Shown: positions 1 through 4,875, numbered from the stretch's first letter. The stretch: 6,553 bases of DNA from Gemmatimonas sp. UBA2094 (GCA_002331565.1 DCZC01000049.1:8964-15516), one strand, 5' to 3'. Program-made: numbers and translations. The notes: a model not told the origin generated them from the letters alone.

Positions 1-195
1 GGCGGTCTTGCCGGTGCCGGTCTGTGCCAGGCCGATGAGGTCGCGGCCCGTCAGCGCGAGCGGAATGGCTTCGCGCTGAATGGGGGTCGGGCGTTCGTAG
101 CCGGCTTCGCGGAGGGCGTCCAACAGGGGCGGTGCCAGCCCCAAGTCGGCGAAGGTCACATCGCCGACGAGCGTATCAGGATCGATGACTGTCAT
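1..195 (-). CDS. DEAD-box ATP-dependent RNA helicase, N-terminal 65 residues (cut by window start)
   Basis: Reading from the ATG at 195 down to base 1 gives 65 codons beginning [20 protein letters not shown]. The order of motifs is that of a DEAD-box RNA helicase: an aromatic residue (F15) ahead of the Q motif, then G-Y-E-R-P-T-P-I-Q with the adenine-sensing Gln at residue 40, then G-R-D-L-I-G, then the Walker A/motif [10 protein letters not shown] at residues 57-65, where the window ends. Such enzymes unwind short RNA duplexes or remodel RNP in the cytoplasm using ATP. The DEAD box, the SAT motif and the second RecA domain lie outside the window, so RhlE-, DeaD- and CsdA-type members cannot be separated. 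The short N-terminus before the Q motif is typical. No Shine-Dalgarno sequence precedes the ATG. The gene lies 72 bases downstream of the unknown minus-strand gene and could be co-transcribed with it. Confidence 0.93.
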   Translation of the reverse strand, partial: MTVIDPDTLVGDVTFADLGLAPPLLDALREAGYERPTPIQREAIPLALTGRDLIGLAQTGTGKTA

Positions 196-267
196 GTATA
201 GCTGAGAAACATAACACCGCCGGCGACGAACGGTGGGCCGAACCGCGGCCGGCCGAGCCGAGTCTGG

Positions 268-1494
268 TCAGCTGAACTCGAGGGTGCGCCCGGCCAGCTT
301 GGCGATGAGGGCCAGCCGGAAGGTCACGTCGGCCGAGAGCGCCTCCGCCTTGTCCGCACCGGCGGCGAGGGCGCCGTCGTGCAGCGGCAGCACCGGCCAG
401 GCCCACGGCGGCACCTGACCCGGCATGCTCATCGATCGCGGCGGGGTCCAGACGCCGCGCTTCCCGCGATCGTCCAGTGTCCGGTCGAGCAGCTTCACCC
501 ACCCCTCGTGGCGGCCGAGGAACCCGAGTCGCGCCATCGCTTCCAGCCACGCCACCGCGCTCGGCATGTCCTGATCCAGCGCACTGCGCGTGCTGAGGAA
601 GTCACCCAGCACCAGATGCGGCTGCTCCACCAGATACTCCCCCACCTGCTGCACCGGGGCCTGCCGCGGCCACGGCTGGGTGAGCCACTGGTACAGCCGT
701 TCGATGAACTGGGCGTGCTCACTGCGGAACTGCGGCATGTGTGCCAGCATCACCAGCAGATGAAACGACGGCACCGCCGCCTCGGCGGCCAGCACATGCT
801 GGTTCCCGATCCGGATCCACGGCTTCGACGCCAACGGGGAGCCCAGGAACGCGTCCACGCGGTCGACGAGGCGGCGGGCCGCCCCGCGGAGCCGCGGATC
901 GCTTTCGAACCCGGCCTGCGCCAGCGCGCACGCCGCGGCTTCGCGGAGCAGGAGACGGCCATGGCGCACCAGATCCTCGTCGTCCCCGGGGGGGCGCAGT
1001 TCGGCCAGCAGCGTGGGGTCGTTGTCCTCGGCCAGCAGGCGGAACAGCACCCGCCGCGTGGCCAGCATCCCCGGCGCCTCGATATCCCACCCCAGCTCGA
1101 GCAGGCGTCGGAAGGCAGGAATGGTGCCTACGCCGATCAGGCGCGCCGCGGTGGGGACGCTCAGCATCCCGGCCGACCACGTGCCGTCGCGATCCTGCAT
1201 ACCCAGCAAATGCCAGCCGGCGCGACTGGCGTACGGCAACCGCGGAAGCCCCGGGTACTGAACCGGCACGCCCGCCACTTCACGCAGGAGCCGAAGCTGG
1301 ACGGCCGGCCCCCCATGGTCGAGCAGCCACGTCGCCGGCACGAGCACCGGTGGCGGCGGGGGCGGGGGCGGGGGCGGAACGAACACGGGCCGCGGCACGG
1401 TGATTTCGCCGGGGACCGGTGCGGCGTCGAGATCCGCCAACGGTGGAAGCGAGGGAGGAGTGGTCACGATTCCGGTATTGTACGCTCTGGACAT
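268..1494 (-). CDS. Unrecognised 408-residue protein with a deca-proline run and one QW-like motif (possible alpha/alpha-toroid fold)
   Basis: I do not recognise this family. The N-terminal ~50 residues are low-complexity and Pro-rich, ending in ten consecutive prolines (residues 40-49). From about residue 51 the protein looks globular and mostly helical, rich in Leu, Arg and Trp. Residues 100-106 are Q-D-R-D-G-T-W, an exact Q-x3-G-x-W match to the QW motif of squalene/terpenoid cyclases, preceded by S-R-A-G-W-H-L-L-G-M. A second R-G-V-W near the C-terminus is a weak echo. This hints at an alpha/alpha toroid (terpenoid-cyclase/prenyltransferase-like), but one motif is thin evidence and I see no catalytic DxDD. 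There is no signal peptide or clear membrane segment, so it is probably cytoplasmic. The ATG at 1494 gives the longest frame. A TACAAT element inside codons 5-6 suggests that the GTG at 1467 (codon 10) may be the true start, giving 399 residues. It runs toward the helicase gene, 72 bases away. Confidence 0.8.
   Translation of the reverse strand: MSRAYNTGIVTTPPSLPPLADLDAAPVPGEITVPRPVFVPPPPPPPPPPVLVPATWLLDHGGPAVQLRLLREVAGVPVQYPGLPRLPYASRAGWHLLGMQDRDGTWSAGMLSVPTAARLIGVGTIPAFRRLLELGWDIEAPGMLATRRVLFRLLAEDNDPTLLAELRPPGDDEDLVRHGRLLLREAAACALAQAGFESDPRLRGAARRLVDRVDAFLGSPLASKPWIRIGNQHVLAAEAAVPSFHLLVMLAHMPQFRSEHAQFIERLYQWLTQPWPRQAPVQQVGEYLVEQPHLVLGDFLSTRSALDQDMPSAVAWLEAMARLGFLGRHEGWVKLLDRTLDDRGKRGVWTPPRSMSMPGQVPPWAWPVLPLHDGALAAGADKAEALSADVTFRLALIAKLAGRTLEFS
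1351..1377 (+). repeat. G-rich 6-bp tandem repeat (GGGGGC x3) encoding the deca-proline on the opposite strand
   Basis: The plus strand has three consecutive five-G runs separated by single C (G runs at 1358-1362, 1364-1368 and 1370-1374), flanked by GG runs. The minus strand reads this as alternating CCG and CCC proline codons, giving Pro40 to Pro49 of the unknown protein. The unit is 6 bases, so copy-number change would keep the reading frame and only alter the proline count. The plus strand (non-template for nothing known here) could form a two-layer or bulged G-quadruplex. A regular three-layer one is not available because there are only three long runs. Confidence 0.8.
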
Positions 1495-1505
1495 GGAGGC
1501 GCCAG
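1477..1505 (-). promoter_or_regulatory. Possible promoter for the unknown minus-strand gene
   Basis: On the minus strand TACAAT (1482-1477) matches five of six bases of the consensus -10 TATAAT. Seventeen bases upstream lies CTGGCG (1505-1500), a weak -35 matching three of six bases of TTGACA. Such a -10 predicts a transcription start near 1470, inside the longest open frame and about 3 bases before the in-frame GTG at 1467. If real, the ATG at 1494 would not be on the mRNA. The -35 is poor, and I assign this by eye only. Confidence 0.3.
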
Positions 1506-1617
1506 AGGCAGCCGAGGAGCTTAACGATTTGGGGGGGCCGTACGTCTACCTACGGAGGCGCTCGCGCGACGCAAGGGGCGTCGGCCATCCGCTTCAACCC
1601 ACCCACCGATCCCATTC

Positions 1618-2010
1618 ATGAAGACCACGCTTCGAATTCTGGCCGCCGCGGCGGCACTCGCGATCGCCACGCCGGCCTTTGCCCAGGGCGGCGGCATGGG
1701 CGGCATGCAGATGTCCCCCGAGCAGCGCATCGCCCGCCAGAAGGAAATGCTCTTCCAGGGCATCACCCTGTCGGCGGCGCAGTCGGCGAAGGCCGACACC
1801 GTCATCATGGCCGGCATGCAGAAGCAAATGGAATCCATGCAGGCGATGCGCTCCGGCGGCGGCGACATGGCCGGCATGCGTGAGCAGATGCAGAAGATGA
1901 ACGAGGAGCGGAACGCCGCCCTCAAGGCGATTCTCACGAGCGACGCCGACAAGGCCAAGTTCGACGAGAACGTGAAGAACATGCCACAGGGCCGTCGCGG
2001 CGGCCGCTGA
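1618..2010 (+). CDS. Met-rich exported Spy/CpxP-like small protein (LTxxQ-type)
   Basis: The 130-residue protein has a textbook Sec signal peptide: K2 and R6, a hydrophobic Leu/Ala core (residues 7-17), and T-P-A-F-A before Q23, so cleavage is expected after A22. The mature part (~108 residues) is predicted helical and basic/polar. Residues 51-55 (L-S-A-A-Q) resemble the first LTxxQ motif of Spy/CpxP-family periplasmic proteins. I105-L-T-S-D-A-D-K-A-K-F115 resembles the second, with Gln replaced by Asp111 or Asp109. That family includes ATP-independent periplasmic chaperones and heavy-metal or envelope-stress sensors; a role here is inference. The mature part holds about 14 methionines, many spaced 3-4 residues apart (64, 67, 71, 74, 77 and 84, 87, 91, 94). 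The tail is G-R-R-G-G-R. The gene is divergent from the unknown minus-strand gene with 123 bases between starts, has no Shine-Dalgarno sequence, and is followed by a strong hairpin, so it is probably monocistronic. Confidence 0.85.
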   Translation: MKTTLRILAAAAALAIATPAFAQGGGMGGMQMSPEQRIARQKEMLFQGITLSAAQSAKADTVIMAGMQKQMESMQAMRSGGGDMAGMREQMQKMNEERNAALKAILTSDADKAKFDENVKNMPQGRRGGR

Positions 2011-2020
2011 GCCGTTGGTC

Positions 2021-2035
2021 GTGGCCTCGGGCCAC
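2021..2035 (+). other. Small hairpin between the Spy-like gene and its terminator
   Basis: GTGGCC (2021-2026) and GGCCAC (2030-2035) form a perfect 6-bp stem with a TCG triloop, just after the stop codon at 2010. No T-run follows. It sits 6 bases ahead of the larger hairpin, which has the same TCG loop, and may help protect the 3' end of the mRNA or assist termination. Confidence 0.45.
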
Positions 2036-2041
2036 ATGGTC

Positions 2042-2070
2042 GGGGGCATCGGCGTCGCGCCGGTGCCCCC
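2042..2070 (+). terminator. Strong GC hairpin, probable terminator of the Spy-like gene
   Basis: GGGGGCATCGGCG (2042-2054), loop TCG, then CGCCGGTGCCCCC (2058-2070). All 13 positions pair, one of them as a G-T wobble (2049 with 2063). The stem begins 31 bases after the TGA at 2008-2010. The following bases (GCGTCATTTCC) have only a short T-run, so intrinsic termination may be partial, or the hairpin may mainly stabilise the mRNA 3' end. The stem is nearly symmetric and could also act on opposite-strand transcripts. Confidence 0.65.
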
Positions 2071-2152
2071 GCGTCATTTCCGGCGTTCGGGTTGCGCATT
2101 AGCCTTGTGAGGCATGGCGAACGCAGCGCACCCCCGGCGCCGGCGCACCTGA

Positions 2153-3025
2153 GTGCGCGGCGAGTTCGTGGACCTCGACGGGGTCCGGTTGTACTGCTAT
2201 GCCTTCGGCCAGCGCGGCGCCGGTCACCCCATCGTACTGGTACACGGGTCGTTCACGTCGTCCCACCTGTGGCAGGACGTCCTTCCCCGGCTCCCCAAGG
2301 GGCACCGGGTGCTGGTGCTCGACCTGCTGGGCCACGGGCGCAGCGATCCGCCCGGCTCGCACGCGATGACCGTTGCCGCCCACGCCACCCGACTCGAGCA
2401 GTTGCTCGACGTGATGGGCGTGCGCGAGGCAGTGTTGGTGGGCCACGGCATGGGGGCGGCCATTGCTGCCCGCGTGGCCCACGAATGGCCCGAACACATT
2501 GCGCAACTCATGCTGGTGAATCCCACGCTGCTCGCCGCCAACGCGGGCGAGGCGCCGCTCAACCGGCGGGTGCGACGCGTCGCGTCGCTCGTGTGGCTCT
2601 GGAAGCGGCTGTCGCCCGCGTGGCTCGCGTCGGCGCTGCACTCGGTGCTGCTGCCCGGCTTCGCCCATCGTGATGTGGGCGCGCACGCGCTCGACGTGTA
2701 TCTCAAGCCGTTCCGGATGCGCGACGGACGCGATGCCGCGTGTGCGCAGCTGGCGGCGCTGCAACGGTCGCGCGGCGATACGGTGCAGACGCTGGCGCCC
2801 GGCGCCATTCGCTGCCCCACGGCGCTGGTGCTTGGCAACGACGACCCCTTCCTCGACGAGACCCGCCGCGGGCGCGTCGTCGGCTGGGTGAAGGCCGCCA
2901 CCAACGGCACCGCCACTGTGCACACGCTCTCCGGCGTGGCGCACGTGGCACCGGAGGAAGCCCCCGACCGCCTCGGCACGCTCGTGAGCGAACTCATTAC
3001 CCGCCGACCTTTCCGATACCCATGA
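2153..3025 (+). CDS. Alpha/beta-hydrolase-fold protein lacking the nucleophile serine
   Basis: The 290-residue protein follows the classic alpha/beta hydrolase order: D-L-D-G-V-R-L-Y-C-Y (beta1/beta2), the oxyanion-hole turn L-V-H-G-S-F (HG at 31-32), G-H-G-R-S-D-P-P, the nucleophile elbow G97-H-G-M-G101, a helical cap (~120-200), an acid turn G228-N-D-D-P-F (D231 the usual acid), and a terminal V-A-H264-V-A-P-E-E-A-P. The elbow normally reads G-H-S-M-G. Here residue 99 is Gly (codon GGC, bases 2447-2449), so standard Ser hydrolase chemistry is not expected. The protein could be a pseudoenzyme, a binding protein, or an artefact of one AGC-to-GGC change. There is no signal peptide; it is cytoplasmic. 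The GTG at 2153 directly follows a TGA (2150-2152) in the same frame, so it is the most upstream start possible; the GTG at 2168 is the alternative. There is no Shine-Dalgarno sequence. Its stop overlaps the TPR gene start (ATGA). Confidence 0.9.
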   Translation: MRGEFVDLDGVRLYCYAFGQRGAGHPIVLVHGSFTSSHLWQDVLPRLPKGHRVLVLDLLGHGRSDPPGSHAMTVAAHATRLEQLLDVMGVREAVLVGHGMGAAIAARVAHEWPEHIAQLMLVNPTLLAANAGEAPLNRRVRRVASLVWLWKRLSPAWLASALHSVLLPGFAHRDVGAHALDVYLKPFRMRDGRDAACAQLAALQRSRGDTVQTLAPGAIRCPTALVLGNDDPFLDETRRGRVVGWVKAATNGTATVHTLSGVAHVAPEEAPDRLGTLVSELITRRPFRYP

Positions 3026-3324
3026 CCGATCGTCTCGACACCATGCGCGCCATGGCCGCGCGCCAGCCCAACAACGCCCTCGTGCGCTTCGGCCTCGCCA
3101 ACGAGTTGCTCAAGGCCAATCTGCTCGAGGAAGCGGCCACCGAACTGGCGGCATATCTCGCCGCGTACGACGACGAAGGGAACGGGTGGCTGCGCTACTG
3201 CGACACCCTGGTCACGCTGGGACGACATGACGAGGCGCGGGCGGCGGCGGTGCGTGGCAAGGAGGCCGCCTCGCGCTTTGGGCACGGCACGCTCATGCAG
3301 GAATTCGACGAGCGGGGCTACTGA
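3022..3324 (+). CDS. Small tetratricopeptide-repeat (TPR) protein
   Basis: This 100-residue acidic-to-neutral helical protein begins MTDRLDTMRAMAARQPNNAL. It appears to consist of two TPR units. Residues ~17-50 carry N-A-L-V-R-F-G-L-A-N-E-L-L and then L-E-E-A-A-T-E-L-A-A-Y. Residues ~51-84 carry G-W-L-R-Y-C-D-T-L-V-T-L-G-R-H-D-E-A-R-A. A capping helix with R-F-G-H-G-T-L-M-Q-E-F follows. The small/large residue pattern (W/L/G/Y...A...A) matches TPR helices. TPRs bind peptides or partner proteins; no enzymatic motif is present. It has no signal peptide, so it is probably cytoplasmic. The ATG at 3022 overlaps the TGA of the hydrolase gene by four bases (ATGA) and lacks a Shine-Dalgarno sequence, so it is most likely translated by coupling. 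That makes the two products candidates for a functional pair. The partner and function are unknown. Confidence 0.85.
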   Translation: MTDRLDTMRAMAARQPNNALVRFGLANELLKANLLEEAATELAAYLAAYDDEGNGWLRYCDTLVTLGRHDEARAAAVRGKEAASRFGHGTLMQEFDERGY

Positions 3325-3329
3325 TGCGA

Positions 3330-3344
3330 ACGGCGCGTTCGTCC
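3330..3344 (+). other. Short hairpin after the TPR gene
   Basis: CGAACG (3330-3335), loop GCG, CGTTCG (3339-3344): a perfect 6-bp stem starting 6 bases after the TGA at 3322-3324. No T-run follows, so it is at best a weak or Rho-assisted 3' end for the hydrolase/TPR operon. The rest of 3345-3422 shows nothing I can name. Confidence 0.3.
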
Positions 3345-3422
3345 CGGCGCTGCCGATGAAGAGCGAAGGGGGTCGGGCGGGCCGTTGCGTGCGGCGGCGT
3401 TGAGAGCTGTGACCACCGCCCA

Positions 3423-3451
3423 TTGACGCGCTCCCGGCGCGGCGGTCCATT
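3423..3451 (+). promoter_or_regulatory. Possible promoter giving a leaderless M24 mRNA
   Basis: TTGACG (3423-3428) matches five of six bases of the -35 consensus. After exactly 17 bases, TCCATT (3446-3451) is a weak -10 (three of six, with the first T, A4 and last T conserved). Six bases later is the ATG at 3458. That spacing puts the expected transcription start at or beside the ATG, so the message would have essentially no 5' leader, consistent with the missing Shine-Dalgarno sequence. Assigned by eye; the -10 is poor. Confidence 0.4.
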
Positions 3452-3457
3452 GTGCGC

Positions 3458-4864
3458 ATGACCGCCTCCCGCCGCGATTTCGTTCGCCAGATCGGACTGG
3501 GACTCGCCAGCGCCGCTGCCGCCGCCGATGCCCTGAGTGCGCAAGCCACCACCCCTCAGGGTGGCTCGCAACGCCTGCTCGTGGACCGTCCCGATCAACC
3601 CGCGCCGGCACCGGTGGGCACCGATCGCCTGCCACTCGCCTGGTATCAGACCCAGTCCCGCCGTCTGCGCGAACGCGCCCGCAACCGCGGGGTCGATCTC
3701 CTGCTGCTGCAGAGCGATGTGAACCTCGTGTACTTCACCGGCTGCTTCCGCGGCAGTGGCGAGCGCACGACATGGGCCATGATGCCCACGCGCGAAACCG
3801 ATTCGGTGTACTGGTTTTCCCCGGCCATCGATCGCGACCTCATCACGTCGTGGTGGTGCACCGAGAACGACTACTACTTCTGCTATCCGCATGCGGAGGG
3901 CGGGTTCCCCAACCGTGGGGAACTCACGAAGGGCGCCCGCGTCGATCTGTGGGCGTGGGTGCTCGGCAAGTTGGCGGCAAAGGGATTGGGTGACGCCACC
4001 ATCGGGCTCGATCGCGAGTTGACACCGTCGGCACAGCGCACGTTCGAACGGGTGCTGCCGAACGCCAAGTGGGTCGACATCAGCGATGCGTGTCTGCAGA
4101 TGCAGATCATCAAGACGCCGGATGAGATCGCCCTCACGCAACGTGCGTATCGCTATTTCGATCTCGTGCACTGTTTCGCGCGCGACTACCTGCTCGAGCA
4201 TGGCACGCGCACGACGGACTATCAGGTGGGACAGGCCCTGTCGCAGTTCGGCATCAACCTCATGATGCGCGACGTGCGACGAGACGGGCGGCCGCACAGC
4301 GCCGTGGGGATGGAGGTCACCGGCAATTACGTGCGCACGGGTGCGGCCACCGCGTACCCGCACCCCAACCAGTTCTTTCACGCCCCCATCCGCAAAGGGC
4401 AGCCGGTGTACGTGAACTGCGACATCCTGCTCGGCGGCTACGGCGGCGAAGGGTACCGCAACTACATCCTCAAGCCATCCAACGCGGCGCACGATCGCAT
4501 GTGGCAGGTGGTGGCCGACACCGTGCAGATGATCGTCGAGGAAACGAAACCGGGCGCGATCTGCTCGGATATCGCCTACAAGGTGCACGCGTATCAGATC
4601 AAGCAGGGCATGCAGGAGTACATCTACCATCGCCCCGGGCACGGGCAGGGGCAGAACTTCGTGGGACATCAGCCACCGTTTCTTGCGCTTGGTGACCACT
4701 CCGTCGTGGAAGAAGGCATGACGTTCTCGGTGGAGCCGGGGCTCTACGACGAAAAGAACGGCATCGGGATCAATCCGAGTGACCGGCTCGTGGTGCTGAA
4801 GGATCGGGCCGTGCTGATGAGCCGGATCCCCTTCACGAAGGAATGGAGCTACCTCGACGTCTGA
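3458..4864 (+). CDS. Tat-exported M24-family (Xaa-Pro peptidase/creatinase-like) protein with altered metal site
   Basis: The 468-residue protein starts with a twin-arginine signal: S4-R-R-D-F-V, then a hydrophobic G-L-G-L-A-S-A-A-A-A stretch and A28-Q-A30 as the likely cleavage site. An N-terminal creatinase-type domain (~55-220) leads to I-I-K-T-P-D-E-I-A-L-T-Q, then the C-terminal pita-bread domain. Ligand positions by comparison with M24 enzymes: Asp322 (V-N-C-D) kept; second Asp replaced by Glu331 (Y-G-G-E-G-Y-R); His395 kept (R-P-G-H-G-Q-G); Glu426 kept (F-S-V-E-P-G-L-Y); final Glu apparently absent, the G-I-R-I-E-D motif reading G-I-G-I-N-P-S-D (Asn439). His404 matches the substrate-binding His. 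Classic dimetal Xaa-Pro hydrolysis is therefore uncertain; a one-metal enzyme, another lytic chemistry, or a binding role are alternatives. The site is probably periplasmic. The ATG at 3458 is chosen over the GTG at 3452 because it fits the Tat n-region and the promoter-like spacing. No Shine-Dalgarno sequence is present. Confidence 0.9.
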   Translation: MTASRRDFVRQIGLGLASAAAAADALSAQATTPQGGSQRLLVDRPDQPAPAPVGTDRLPLAWYQTQSRRLRERARNRGVDLLLLQSDVNLVYFTGCFRGSGERTTWAMMPTRETDSVYWFSPAIDRDLITSWWCTENDYYFCYPHAEGGFPNRGELTKGARVDLWAWVLGKLAAKGLGDATIGLDRELTPSAQRTFERVLPNAKWVDISDACLQMQIIKTPDEIALTQRAYRYFDLVHCFARDYLLEHGTRTTDYQVGQALSQFGINLMMRDVRRDGRPHSAVGMEVTGNYVRTGAATAYPHPNQFFHAPIRKGQPVYVNCDILLGGYGGEGYRNYILKPSNAAHDRMWQVVADTVQMIVEETKPGAICSDIAYKVHAYQIKQGMQEYIYHRPGHGQGQNFVGHQPPFLALGDHSVVEEGMTFSVEPGLYDEKNGIGINPSDRLVVLKDRAVLMSRIPFTKEWSYLDV

Positions 4865-4875
4865 CGGACGTCAGA
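4860..4875. other. Inverted repeat spanning the two convergent stop codons
   Basis: TCTGACG (4860-4866) and CGTCAGA (4869-4875) are a perfect 7-base inverted repeat with a 2-base spacer; as a hairpin it makes a 6-bp stem with a 4-base GGAC loop. It contains both stop codons: TGA 4862-4864 of the M24 gene, and the complement of TGA 4873-4871 of the kinase gene. It overlaps two copies of GACGTC (4856-4861 and 4867-4872). There is no T-run on either side, so its strength as a bidirectional terminator is doubtful. Confidence 0.4.

Noticed and set aside
246..255. 10-base palindrome CGGCCGGCCG upstream of the helicase gene
   Set aside because: Simple GC palindromes are expected by chance at this composition; it has no partner element and no T-run.
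379..1524. A 381-codon open frame on the plus strand opposite the unknown minus-strand gene
   Set aside because: Its translation is dominated by Arg, His, Pro and Gln with no domain pattern, as expected for an antisense shadow in GC-rich DNA. The opposite strand has a globular composition and a QW motif.
1539..1555. CCGTA...TACGG inverted repeat and GGAGG in the divergent gap before the Spy-like gene
   Set aside because: Only 5 bases per arm, and the GGAGG is about 60 bases from the ATG with no nearer start codon. I could not assign it a role; the gap otherwise shows only a weak TTAACG with no convincing -10.
3324..3359. ATG at 3324 overlapping the TPR stop (TGATG), 11 codons to TGA at 3357
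   Set aside because: Too short, Arg-rich (M-R-T-A-R-S-S-R-R-C-R), no Shine-Dalgarno sequence and no continuation.
2224..3552. A 442-codon open frame on the minus strand across the hydrolase and TPR genes
   Set aside because: It crosses two clearly coding plus-strand genes and an intergenic gap, is Arg/Ser-rich, and has no recognisable motif.
3293..4699. A 468-codon open frame on the minus strand opposite the M24 gene
   Set aside because: The plus strand carries a full Tat signal and M24 motifs. The antisense translation is Arg/Val/His-rich without domains.
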